A stretch of 64,000 nt of DNA from the NCBI GenBank assembly GCA_040514355.1, contig JBEVCF010000104.1, positions 1 through 64,000 of the forward strand, given 5' to 3'. Of the stretch, positions 26,140 through 35,032 are shown one piece after another (position 1 is the stretch's first letter; each line of letters begins with the position of its first letter). The position numbers were made by a program, and so were the translations under genes. Source of the DNA: Opacimonas sp040514355 (GTDB taxonomy: Bacteria > Pseudomonadota > Gammaproteobacteria > Enterobacterales > Alteromonadaceae). The notes under the pieces are model-generated. The model ran no database searches, was not told the DNA's origin, and saw only the letters and a program-made list of their open reading frames with translations.

Positions 26140-26991
26140 ATGAACCCCATCTTCAAACGCGGTGTACCGCTCTCAATAAGATTATTAATTGCAGTGATCA
26201 TTGCCACTATGATGCTGGTCGCGGATGGGTTTTATAATGCCTTTCAACCGATTAGAAATGTCCTTAATACTGTTGTAGCGCCTATCCAGTATGTGGCTAG
26301 TTTACCCAATATACTCTTTGAAGAGAGTGCTAACCGCTTAAAAACACAAGCTGATCTGATTGATGAACGTACAAAGTTTATCAATGAAATTATGCTCTTA
26401 AGAGAAAAAGAACAACGCTTTTCTATATTAGAGGCTGAGAATCAACAACTTCGCAACTTACTTGATGCCCCTCTCAGACTGGACTTACCCAAAACCGTAG
26501 CCGAACTGATGGCTGTTGATAACAATCCTTTTACACAGCAAGTTGTGATTAACAAAGGCGCATTAAATGGGGTGTTTACTTCTCAACCTGTGGTGGATGA
26601 CAAAGGCATTGTTGGACAGGTAGTTGATGTCGCACCAACGAATAGCCGGGTATTATTTATTACCGATATCTCTCATGCTATCCCGGTACGAGTATTGCGC
26701 AATAATCTGCGCTTCATCATCAATGGGTCTGGTGATATATCTCAGTTAAAGTTGCAGTATGTCCCACATAGCGCCGATCTCGAAATTGGTGATGTCCTGA
26801 TATCGTCTGGTCTGGGTGGTGTGTTTCCTGAAGGGTATCCAGTGGCGGTGATAGATACGATTATTCGTGATGAAACACGCCCTTTTGCTCGAGTTGTTGC
26901 CACACCACTAGCACGCTTGGATAGTCTGCGGTACGTGTTATTGTTAGGTGCGAGTGGCGCACTGGACGAGAGTGAGGCGTTTAATGAATAA
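26140..26991 (+). CDS. mreC: Rod shape-determining protein MreC
   Basis: A 283-residue bitopic protein of the elongasome. One N-terminal membrane helix (about 10-32), a coiled coil (about 60-100, REKEQRFSILEAENQQLRNLL) and the periplasmic beta domains with the DKGIVGQVV and GLGGVFPEGYPVA blocks. The start MNPIFKRG aligns with E. coli MKPIFSRG. An ATG at 26098 overlapping the mreB stop (ATGA) would add 14 residues and place the hairpin inside the coding region; I prefer 26140 by homology, although no clear ribosome binding site precedes it. Confidence 0.93.
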   Translation: MNPIFKRGVPLSIRLLIAVIIATMMLVADGFYNAFQPIRNVLNTVVAPIQYVASLPNILFEESANRLKTQADLIDERTKFINEIMLLREKEQRFSILEAENQQLRNLLDAPLRLDLPKTVAELMAVDNNPFTQQVVINKGALNGVFTSQPVVDDKGIVGQVVDVAPTNSRVLFITDISHAIPVRVLRNNLRFIINGSGDISQLKLQYVPHSADLEIGDVLISSGLGGVFPEGYPVAVIDTIIRDETRPFARVVATPLARLDSLRYVLLLGASGALDESEAFNE

Positions 26992-27454
26992 GCGTTGGCC
27001 TATCTACCTGACTTTGTTAGCTGCACTGGTTCTAGAAGTCATTCCCCTACCCGTTGGCGTCAATATTTACCGCCCCGATTGGCTCCTCATGGCGTTAATA
27101 TTTTGGAACGTGGCACAACCTACGGTGATCAACATCGGCATTGCTTTTGTGTGCGGTATTTTGCTGGACGTACTGCTTGGATACAACTTAGGACTGCACT
27201 CATTGGCTTGTAGTTTGGTGATGTTTGTAAGTTCCGTCAATTACCAACGCATGAAAAACTACTCTATTTGGCAACAAATTGGCGTGGTCGCCCTACTGAG
27301 CGCATTTTTTAATATTACCGTGTTTTGGCTACAGCACTGGTTAACTGATATCTTTTTTCACTTCAATTACTTTTGGCCAATCATCACCACTGCGCTACTT
27401 TGGCCATGGGTTTTCTGGTTCTTGTATCGAATCAAACAGCGATACATGCTATAA
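26984..27454 (+). CDS. mreD: Rod shape-determining protein MreD
   Basis: A 156-residue inner-membrane protein with five or six hydrophobic segments, partner of MreC, RodA and PBP2 in lateral wall growth. The RPDWLLMALIFWN motif (about 31-43) and the DVLLGYNLGLHSLA motif are characteristic. The start is ATG 26984, overlapping the mreC stop by eight bases; the upstream open frame is mreC sequence. Thirty bases separate it from rng, and the maf gene usually found here is absent. Confidence 0.93.
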   Translation: MNKRWPIYLTLLAALVLEVIPLPVGVNIYRPDWLLMALIFWNVAQPTVINIGIAFVCGILLDVLLGYNLGLHSLACSLVMFVSSVNYQRMKNYSIWQQIGVVALLSAFFNITVFWLQHWLTDIFFHFNYFWPIITTALLWPWVFWFLYRIKQRYML

Positions 27455-27484
27455 CTAGCATAGTTAATTTTTGGAGTAGTCACA

Positions 27485-28951
27485 GTGAGTGGAGAGCTAC
27501 TGATAAACGTTACCCCCTCAGAGTCTCGGGTGGCGTTGATAGAAAATGGTATTTTACAAGAAATTCATATCGAACGACATGCCAAGCGCGGCCTTGTAGG
27601 TAACATTTATCGGGGCAAAGTATCGCGTGTATTACCAGGCATGCAGGCAGCCTTTGTTGATATAGGATTTACTAAAGCCGCATTTTTACACGCCTCGGAC
27701 ATCGCCTACAAACAAGCGGTGGAACCAGAAATCCCGTTCCATGAAATGCCCAAAAAGGATATCCGTGAACTCGTCCGTGAAGGCCAAGATATCGTCGTGC
27801 AAGTGATCAAAGATCCCATTGGCACAAAGGGTGCGAGGTTAACGACCGATATCACTATCCCTTCTCGGTATCTGGTCTTTATGCCTTCGGTTACTCATGT
27901 TGGTGTGTCGCAGCGAATTGAAGATGAAGCAGAACGCAAACGTCTGAGTGAACTCGTCCAACCCTTATGTGATGAGCAAGGAGGATTTATCCTTCGAACT
28001 GCAGCAGAAGGGGTGGCAGGTGAAGAATTAGAACAAGACGCGTTATTTTTACGCCGACTGTGGGCAAGGATCAAAGAGCGTCGCAAAGATCGTAAAAAAC
28101 ACGTTTTGTTTGAAGATCTTTCTTTAGCACCTCGGTTAATTCGTGATTTTACCGGTACTGAAATCACCAAAGTCCAAATCGATTCAAAACTCGCTTTCAA
28201 CGAACTCTCCGACTTTACCGCAGAATACGTCCCTGAACTGCATGACAAACTCGTCTACTATACAGGTGAAAGACCCATTTTTGATCTGTATGATGTTGAA
28301 AATGAAGCGCAACGCGTACTGAAACGTCGTGTAGATCTGAAATCAGGTGGATATTTAATTATCGACCAAACCGAGGCAATGACCACCATTGATATCAATA
28401 CGGGTGCATTTGTCGGTCATCGCAATTTAGAAGAAACTATCTTCAATACCAATATCGAAGCTACCCAAGCAATTGCTAGGCAACTGCGTTTGCGCAATCT
28501 AGGCGGTATGATCCTGATTGATTTCATCGATATGACGGAACCTGAGCATCAAAAAAGAGTCTTACACTCATTAACGCAAGCTTGTAGTAAAGACCGTGCC
28601 AAAACCAATATTCACGGCTTTACCGCACTGGGTTTGATCGAAATGACCCGCAAACGCACACGCGAAAGTTTAGAGCATGTGCTATGTGAAGAGTGTCCCG
28701 TATGTCAGGGCAGAGGGTCCATCAAAACAGTTGAAACAGTATGCTTTGAGATTATGCGTGAAATCGTACGTGTTAACCGCGCTTACGATGCTGACAAGTT
28801 TGTTGTGTATGCCTCTCCACTCGTAGCCGAAGCATTGATGGGCGAAGAATCACATATGTTGGCAGAGGTAGAGATGTTTGTCGCCAAGCAAATCAAAGTG
28901 CAAACCGAGCACCTGTACAACCAAGATAAATTTGACGTCGTCATGATGTAA
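27485..28951 (+). CDS. rng: Ribonuclease G
   Basis: A 488-residue endoribonuclease that matures the 5' end of 16S rRNA and degrades some mRNAs. An S1 domain (about 36-125, LVGNIYRGKVSRVLPGMQAAFVDIG) is followed by the RNase H-like catalytic domain with metal-binding D303 (TIDINTGAF) and D346 (LIDFIDM). The zinc-link CEECPVCQGRG near 405-415 mediates dimerisation. Length matches RNase G rather than the longer RNase E. Start GTG 27485, with GGAG about nine bases upstream. Fifteen bases before yhdP. Confidence 0.97.
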   Translation: MSGELLINVTPSESRVALIENGILQEIHIERHAKRGLVGNIYRGKVSRVLPGMQAAFVDIGFTKAAFLHASDIAYKQAVEPEIPFHEMPKKDIRELVREGQDIVVQVIKDPIGTKGARLTTDITIPSRYLVFMPSVTHVGVSQRIEDEAERKRLSELVQPLCDEQGGFILRTAAEGVAGEELEQDALFLRRLWARIKERRKDRKKHVLFEDLSLAPRLIRDFTGTEITKVQIDSKLAFNELSDFTAEYVPELHDKLVYYTGERPIFDLYDVENEAQRVLKRRVDLKSGGYLIIDQTEAMTTIDINTGAFVGHRNLEETIFNTNIEATQAIARQLRLRNLGGMILIDFIDMTEPEHQKRVLHSLTQACSKDRAKTNIHGFTALGLIEMTRKRTRESLEHVLCEECPVCQGRGSIKTVETVCFEIMREIVRVNRAYDADKFVVYASPLVAEALMGEESHMLAEVEMFVAKQIKVQTEHLYNQDKFDVVMM

Positions 28952-28966
28952 TTAGGCACTGAGATT

Positions 28967-31900
28967 ATGCAGCCCAGTACAACTACAATCACTAATAAGA
29001 TCCTAGGCAGCTTGTGGCACACTATCGCCTTGGTCTTATTGCTTGTGGCTGTTTCCCTCTCGACTTTTCGTCTACTGCTGCCTGAAGTAGATCGCGTCAA
29101 TGCACATATGAGCCATCTCTTGAGCGAACAGCTGGGCACACAAGTCACTATTACAAAACTATCTGGTGCTTGGGAAGGCGCAGGACCACAATTGCGTTTA
29201 AGCGATGTCACTTTAGGTGACCCACAATTTGACGATTCAACGTTGACCATAGAAGAGTTGTTTATCTCATTGGATTTTCTCTCATCACTTTCCACGCTTA
29301 GCATTGTCACCGATAAGTTCGAAATCTCTGGTGCCGATATACACATTTATCAAAGCAACATTAGAAGTGAGCAGTCACCAACCCCATTTACCAGTCAAAT
29401 CCAAGATGTGGTACTCAATAAGCTCGAGTACTTTTCCGTTTTAGACTCCAAAATACAATTACACTTACCAGGCCGAACACATCGCATCAATATCAAACAG
29501 ATGAGCTGGTTAAACGGCGATGTCGAGCGCAAAGGTCGAGGTTTAATATCGATAGATGAACGACCCGATAATGTTGCCACGGTCGCAGTGCGATTGCTCG
29601 GTCCCAAAGAGGCTTTGGATGGTGTCATTTATTTGCAAGCAAACAATATTGCTTTTAAGGATATATTAGCACCCTACCTAGCACCCCACACAACCATTGT
29701 GGACAGTCATTTTGACGCACAACTTTGGGTGAACATTCAACAGTCTTCAATTGATCATATTGAAGGCCGTTTAAATGGCGCTGGTATCGAGTTTCTTCAT
29801 CAAACTCGACCGAATACTACGTTATCCATCAACTTGTCAGAAGTTGATATATCCGCCCAACCCACTACCACCGATTGGCGCTTTAGCCTCAACAATATTG
29901 CCCTACAAATTGATGACACCCAAATCAATACGGCTATACTTGGTTCCTTCTCAAGCGATGGCTATATTCAACTAGCTTTGCAAAAACCCTTAGCGCTCGA
30001 GCCATTTGTCCCACTGGCCCACTTTTTTGCAGCGACAGGGACGCAGCCATGGTTAAACGCTAGCGAATTCACTGGGCATTTAGTCACCGCCGATGTCGCG
30101 ATGCGTGCAGATACCATCTACGCCCGTGCACAACTAAACGACATTAACACAGCAGAAACGACTGTACCCGGGATCCAGTCAGCCAACGTGCAACTCGACC
30201 TACAGTATACGGCACAACAAACGGACATTGCGATTGATCTACGCGCACAGGATACACAATTATTAACTCATGCCTTACTCACTGAAGATCTAACCGTAGA
30301 GCATTTAAACGGTCAAATCCATGTGCAAGTGACACCACACACATGGGCACTACCGCAGTTTTCACTCACTGCTAATACTCACCTCAGCGCCGTCTCTCTG
30401 GCGGGTAGTTATCACTCAGGCTCAGAGTACTTGTCCTTAGTCGGGACTTTTGATCCTCAGACCGTTACCAATATGACAAAACTCCTGCCTGAACGCTATT
30501 TGGGTAAAACCTATACCTATTTGCAAGAAGCTCTCGCTACACCAACCCAAACAGGCGAGGTAGAAGACGTTAAAATTTTATGGCATGGACGCGGTTCGGA
30601 CTTCCCTTTTAACGATGGTTCTGGCGTCTTTCAAGCTCACGTTGATGTCGTTAATACTGATTTTTTATTTGCTCAAAACTGGCCAAGCTTGACTGAACTG
30701 GTATTAAAATTACGCTTTGAAAACGCAGACTTAACGATGCTAGCCCCTTCCGGTAAGTTACTGGATGTTGACGTTAGCGATATGGTGGCGACTATCCCTG
30801 ACTTATCAAAAGACAGCCTCCTGACCATTGATGCGCTTGGCGCTGGGACTGGGTTTGCATTTTCACAAGTCATGCGCCATTCCAGCTTAGGAGACTCAGT
30901 AGGCAAGTTACTGTTAGAAAATATTATCATATCCAATGATGTAGATGCCGCATTGAACCTGCACATTCCCTTAAGCGAAGGATCAGTGAGCGCTTCTGGC
31001 ACGGTTAATTTGCCTAATAACTATGTTGTCTTTAACGATATAGATACGACCCTAACGCATGCAAAAGGTGCGATAACATTCATTAATGACCGCATCACGA
31101 TCGAGGATTTAGAGGCTAACTTGCTTGATCAACCTATTTTAATATCAGTCAATACCTATCGCAGTGAGGAGGATTTTAACGCAGATATTCGTATTGACGG
31201 TTATTGGGATAGTGCAATCTTAGCCAGCAAACTGGATCCAACCTATGCAGAAATATTTGCCGGGAGTGACAACTGGACAAGTGATATTGGCTTAGTATTT
31301 TCTCCTGATAACATGGCTTATGACTTTACGCTTCTTGCACAACTCGACAACACCCAGATTGATCTCCCCCCTCCATTTGCCACAATGCCAGGTCAAGGAC
31401 AACATCTAAAGATTACGGGGTTTGGCGACAGCAAAACACTCAACATAAGCGGCCAGTTGGGTGAGGATGTCCGCTTTGAAGGAGTACTGCCCTTTGATGA
31501 AGGGCAATTCTCCCGTGCGCATCTGGCCTTAGGACAGACCGACTTTACCGGGTTGGGCATGGGTTTTAGTATTTCTGCCAACCTCCCAGAAGTCTCCATA
31601 CCGCGTTGGTATGAAGCAATTGAGCGCATGCTATCTACCGTAAAAACTGAGAGTCGTAATAATATATTCAGTACACCTGAACGCATCTTTATCGACACTC
31701 AAGTCCTGTATTTTGCAGGACAACAAATCTCAGATGTGCGTGCGTTAGCCAAACAATCTGATAACAACTGGCAAATTGATATTGCTGCCAAAGAAGCGAA
31801 AGGCAATGTGCAGATATTTAATGATTGGTTAGGCAGTGGCATCGTCATCAATGCAGATTACATCAACTTTGCTCAGTGGCAAGAAGATGAGGGTGAGCTT

Positions 31901-32908
31901 TATTACCAAAAGTTATCCCCCGAACAGGTTAACACCTTACCCCCCATCCAATTTGCTTGTGTTCAATGCACTATCTTGGGCAAAAATTTAGGACAAGTTC
32001 AGATAGCAACCAAACCGAGTGAAAACGGTTTGGTATTGGAAAAAATTGCGTTTCAGACCAATTATGGTGTACTAGATGCCAGCGGTACTTGGAGTGTGAT
32101 GACTGAGCAAAAGAATAACGGTAATTTCAGCCAAACCGCTCTCAAGGGTGAGTTTACTAGCAGCAATTTTGGTCGCTTTTTAGATGACTTTGGTCTTGAA
32201 TCTGGTATTCAAGACTCTGCAGGCCAATTTAACTTTGACCTCAACTGGCAAGCAGTACCTTATGAGTTAGATTTTGCCAGCATGAATGGTGCGGTAAAAT
32301 GGCGCCTAGATGATGGTTATTTATCAGAAGTCAGTGACCAAGGGTCTCGGATATTTACTGTCCTGTCACTCGATTCGTTGGTGCGTAAACTGAGTTTAGA
32401 TTTTCGTGATGTCTTTGCAAAAGGTTTTTTCTACGATGAAATTGCCGGCACTATCGTGTTGGAGAACGGACTAGCACTGACCGATGATACGGTTGTTGAT
32501 GGCGGTGCAGGTGAAATTGAAATCATGGGTTATTCTGATTTGGTCAACCGTGAGCTCAATTACCAAATGTCGTTTGCTCCTAATGTGACTGGGAATCTCC
32601 CAGCGCTCGTGTACTTCATGGTCAATCCTCCAACAGCCTTAGCGGCACTTGCTGTGAATGAAGTCCTAACCTCAGCCAAAGTCTTTTCTAATGTCAATTA
32701 CTCGGTCAGAGGGACGTTCTCCGATCCTGTTATTACCGAAGTATCCCGTAAAAGCCAAGAAATACAGTTGCCGGCAAGAACCAACCCGACGCCACGAGAT
32801 ACCCCTGCGCCTATCACAGAACTTGATCGCGAAGGCTTACCCGTTATACTGCCCGAGCCATCCACAAAACCTGAGTCTAATGCTGACCAGATTCAGGATA
32901 AAGGTTAG
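28967..32908 (+). CDS. yhdP: AsmA-like phospholipid transport protein YhdP
   Basis: A 1313-residue protein with one N-terminal membrane helix (about 20-40) and a very long periplasmic region of repeated beta-strand (repeating beta-groove) character, ending in the AsmA/DUF3971 C-terminal block (DGGAGEIEIMGYSDLVNRELNYQMSF) and a Pro-rich tail. In E. coli YhdP works with TamB and YdbH to move phospholipid to the outer membrane. Length agrees with the family (about 1270). Its place between rng and tldD is conserved. The 112-base gap to tldD holds no gene. Confidence 0.93.
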   Translation: MQPSTTTITNKILGSLWHTIALVLLLVAVSLSTFRLLLPEVDRVNAHMSHLLSEQLGTQVTITKLSGAWEGAGPQLRLSDVTLGDPQFDDSTLTIEELFISLDFLSSLSTLSIVTDKFEISGADIHIYQSNIRSEQSPTPFTSQIQDVVLNKLEYFSVLDSKIQLHLPGRTHRINIKQMSWLNGDVERKGRGLISIDERPDNVATVAVRLLGPKEALDGVIYLQANNIAFKDILAPYLAPHTTIVDSHFDAQLWVNIQQSSIDHIEGRLNGAGIEFLHQTRPNTTLSINLSEVDISAQPTTTDWRFSLNNIALQIDDTQINTAILGSFSSDGYIQLALQKPLALEPFVPLAHFFAATGTQPWLNASEFTGHLVTADVAMRADTIYARAQLNDINTAETTVPGIQSANVQLDLQYTAQQTDIAIDLRAQDTQLLTHALLTEDLTVEHLNGQIHVQVTPHTWALPQFSLTANTHLSAVSLAGSYHSGSEYLSLVGTFDPQTVTNMTKLLPERYLGKTYTYLQEALATPTQTGEVEDVKILWHGRGSDFPFNDGSGVFQAHVDVVNTDFLFAQNWPSLTELVLKLRFENADLTMLAPSGKLLDVDVSDMVATIPDLSKDSLLTIDALGAGTGFAFSQVMRHSSLGDSVGKLLLENIIISNDVDAALNLHIPLSEGSVSASGTVNLPNNYVVFNDIDTTLTHAKGAITFINDRITIEDLEANLLDQPILISVNTYRSEEDFNADIRIDGYWDSAILASKLDPTYAEIFAGSDNWTSDIGLVFSPDNMAYDFTLLAQLDNTQIDLPPPFATMPGQGQHLKITGFGDSKTLNISGQLGEDVRFEGVLPFDEGQFSRAHLALGQTDFTGLGMGFSISANLPEVSIPRWYEAIERMLSTVKTESRNNIFSTPERIFIDTQVLYFAGQQISDVRALAKQSDNNWQIDIAAKEAKGNVQIFNDWLGSGIVINADYINFAQWQEDEGELYYQKLSPEQVNTLPPIQFACVQCTILGKNLGQVQIATKPSENGLVLEKIAFQTNYGVLDASGTWSVMTEQKNNGNFSQTALKGEFTSSNFGRFLDDFGLESGIQDSAGQFNFDLNWQAVPYELDFASMNGAVKWRLDDGYLSEVSDQGSRIFTVLSLDSLVRKLSLDFRDVFAKGFFYDEIAGTIVLENGLALTDDTVVDGGAGEIEIMGYSDLVNRELNYQMSFAPNVTGNLPALVYFMVNPPTALAALAVNEVLTSAKVFSNVNYSVRGTFSDPVITEVSRKSQEIQLPARTNPTPRDTPAPITELDREGLPVILPEPSTKPESNADQIQDKG

Positions 32909-33020
32909 TTGCTATCGACATAAAAATCTATTCGCTATTAGCGCCGCGTTGCGTGACAATCAGTCCGTAAACTGCTAGCTTAAACGACAGTTAGCGCATT
33001 CGCTCACCCAAGGAGATAAA

Positions 33021-34469
33021 GTGACCTCTACCGTTCAAGCACATTTGTTAGATGCTTCCGATATTACACCTACTCAAATAGACCAAACTCTCAGTGCACT
33101 GTGCGCACATGATATTGATTTTGCAGATTTATATTTCCAATCTTCACAGCATGAGTCATGGGTATTAGAAGACGGTATGATCAAAAATGGTAGTTACAAT
33201 ATCGAGCGAGGTGTTGGCGTAAGGGCTATCAGTGGCGAAAAAACAGGCTTTGCGTATTCTGATGATATCAATCCTCATGCTCTTCTTGATGCAGCTAAAG
33301 CAGCCCGTAGTATTGCGGATCATGAGAATGTCACGCCCAAGACACCAAAGCCTTTCTCTGAAATCGCGCAAAACGCAAAGTACATGAGCGATAATCCTCT
33401 ACTTGGTATGGCTGATGCTGAAAAAGTCGCGTTATTAAAAGCAACCGATCGCTATATTCGTGAGCAAGCACCCAATGCTTCGCAAGTGTCCGTGAGCATA
33501 ACCGGCGTTTATGAAGAAATCATGGTGATTGGTACAGATGGCACATGGGCAACCGATATTCGCCCCTTGATCCGTCTTAATTGCTCAGTTTTGCTAGAGG
33601 AAGGGGAGCGCAGAGAGCGAGGCGCATCAGGTGCCGGTGGACGCTATGCCTATAGTTTTTTTCAACGCGAAGAAAACGGGGTACCGTTTTATCAAACATT
33701 AGCAGATGAGGCCTTACATATGGCACGTGTCAACCTTCAAGCCGTGGCAGCACCAGCCGGTAATATGCCTGTTGTGTTAGGTGCGGGTTGGCCTGGCGTG
33801 TTACTGCATGAAGCGGTCGGACATGGGCTTGAAGGAGACTTCAACCGCAAGGGCGCATCAACCTTCTCGGGTCGCATTGGCGAGCAAGTTGCAGCAAAAG
33901 GTGTCACCGTAGTCGACGATGGCACGATGCGCAACCGCCGTGGCTCATTAACCATCGATGATGAGGGCACCCCCTCGCAATACAATGTACTCATTGAAGA
34001 CGGTATACTCAAAGGCTATATGCAGGACAAGCACAATGCATCGTTGATGGGTGTACCTGCAACTGGTAATGGACGTCGCGAGTCTTATTCGCATTTACCA
34101 ATGCCCCGTATGACCAACACTTACATGCTCGGTGGTAAACATACTCAAGAAGAGATGTTTGCGTCGATCAAACACGGGATTTACGCGCCAAATTTTGGTG
34201 GGGGCCAAGTCGATATCACCTCAGGTAAATTTGTATTTTCTACCTCCGAGGCCTACCTGATCGAAGATGGAAAGGTTACAACGCCGATAAAAGGGGCAAC
34301 CTTGATCGGCAACGGCCCAGAAGTCATGGGCAAAATCTCTATGATTGGCAATGATATGGCTTTGGATAATGGTGTCGGCGTGTGTGGAAAAGCAGGGCAA
34401 AGTGTACCCGTTGGGGTCGGACAACCCTCATTGAAAGTCGATGAAATTACGGTAGGTGGTACTGCTTAA
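33021..34469 (+). CDS. tldD: Metalloprotease TldD
   Basis: A 482-residue subunit of the TldD/TldE heterodimeric zinc peptidase that trims unfolded peptides; E. coli substrates include CcdA and the microcin B17 precursor. The zinc motif HEAVGHGLEGDF begins at H263, with E264 and H268 following, as in active TldD subunits. The start is GTG 33021 with a full AAGGAG eight bases upstream. Its partner tldE lies only 560 bases downstream with darP between them. Confidence 0.97.
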   Translation: MTSTVQAHLLDASDITPTQIDQTLSALCAHDIDFADLYFQSSQHESWVLEDGMIKNGSYNIERGVGVRAISGEKTGFAYSDDINPHALLDAAKAARSIADHENVTPKTPKPFSEIAQNAKYMSDNPLLGMADAEKVALLKATDRYIREQAPNASQVSVSITGVYEEIMVIGTDGTWATDIRPLIRLNCSVLLEEGERRERGASGAGGRYAYSFFQREENGVPFYQTLADEALHMARVNLQAVAAPAGNMPVVLGAGWPGVLLHEAVGHGLEGDFNRKGASTFSGRIGEQVAAKGVTVVDDGTMRNRRGSLTIDDEGTPSQYNVLIEDGILKGYMQDKHNASLMGVPATGNGRRESYSHLPMPRMTNTYMLGGKHTQEEMFASIKHGIYAPNFGGGQVDITSGKFVFSTSEAYLIEDGKVTTPIKGATLIGNGPEVMGKISMIGNDMALDNGVGVCGKAGQSVPVGVGQPSLKVDEITVGGTA

Positions 34470-34481
34470 GTCGCCACCTAC
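34452..34481. terminator. Weak hairpin at the tldD/darP convergent ends
   Basis: GTAGGTGG (34452-34459) pairs with CCACCTAC (34474-34481) across the tldD stop codon. There is no T tract directly after it, so termination is doubtful. Confidence 0.3.
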
Positions 34482-34491
34482 ACTGCGCATA

Positions 34492-35010
34492 CTAGTTTTG
34501 GAGCGTATGCGCTTTAAGGTACTGAAACAGTTCGCGATACGCCTTAGGAGGTTTATTTTGTTCAGCTTCTTTTTTGGCTTGGCGAATTAACTGACGTAAA
34601 CGCTGGCGATCAAGCGCTGGATGAGTTTCCATTAGGGCTTGGATAGCATTATCGCCTTGGGCAATAAGATTATCACGCGTTTGCTCTAAGGCGTGAAAAG
34701 CAGCGTTAGCTTGTTTGTGCTTGGTTTGTAAACTGGCCAAAGCCTGTTCTAACGCTTCGGTATCGCGTTGACGAAGCAGTTTACCGATAAATTGAAGCTG
34801 ACGGCGAAACCCGTCTTTTTTGCGATTGATGCGTTGAGCCAGAGCAATAGATTCGGCCAACTCCTCATCTAGAGGAAACGTTTTCAAAGTAGCATTGGGG
34901 AGTTCTACCAATTGCTTACCGAGCTGTTGCAATGCATCTGCTTGTTGTTTCAGCTGCGTTTTACTGACGTATTCGGGTTCGTCATCGAGTAGGTCTTCAA
35001 AGTGTGACAT
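34492..35010 (-). CDS. darP: Ribosome-associated protein DarP (YjgA, DUF615)
   Basis: A 172-residue, mostly alpha-helical, highly charged protein of the DUF615 family. The opening YVSKTQLKQQADALQQLGKQLVEL and the middle INRKKDGFRRQLQFIGKLLR are diagnostic. DarP associates with 50S precursors and helps late subunit assembly. It diverges from tldE with 22 bases between start codons, as E. coli yjgA does from pmbA, and converges on tldD. Confidence 0.93.
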   Translation of the reverse strand: MSHFEDLLDDEPEYVSKTQLKQQADALQQLGKQLVELPNATLKTFPLDEELAESIALAQRINRKKDGFRRQLQFIGKLLRQRDTEALEQALASLQTKHKQANAAFHALEQTRDNLIAQGDNAIQALMETHPALDRQRLRQLIRQAKKEAEQNKPPKAYRELFQYLKAHTLQN

Positions 35011-35032
35011 AAATTTTCATCGTAGTTTTGCT

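Noticed and set aside
34895..35032. Extra 46 residues on TldE
   Set aside because: This is the antisense of the darP coding region and has no similarity to TldE.
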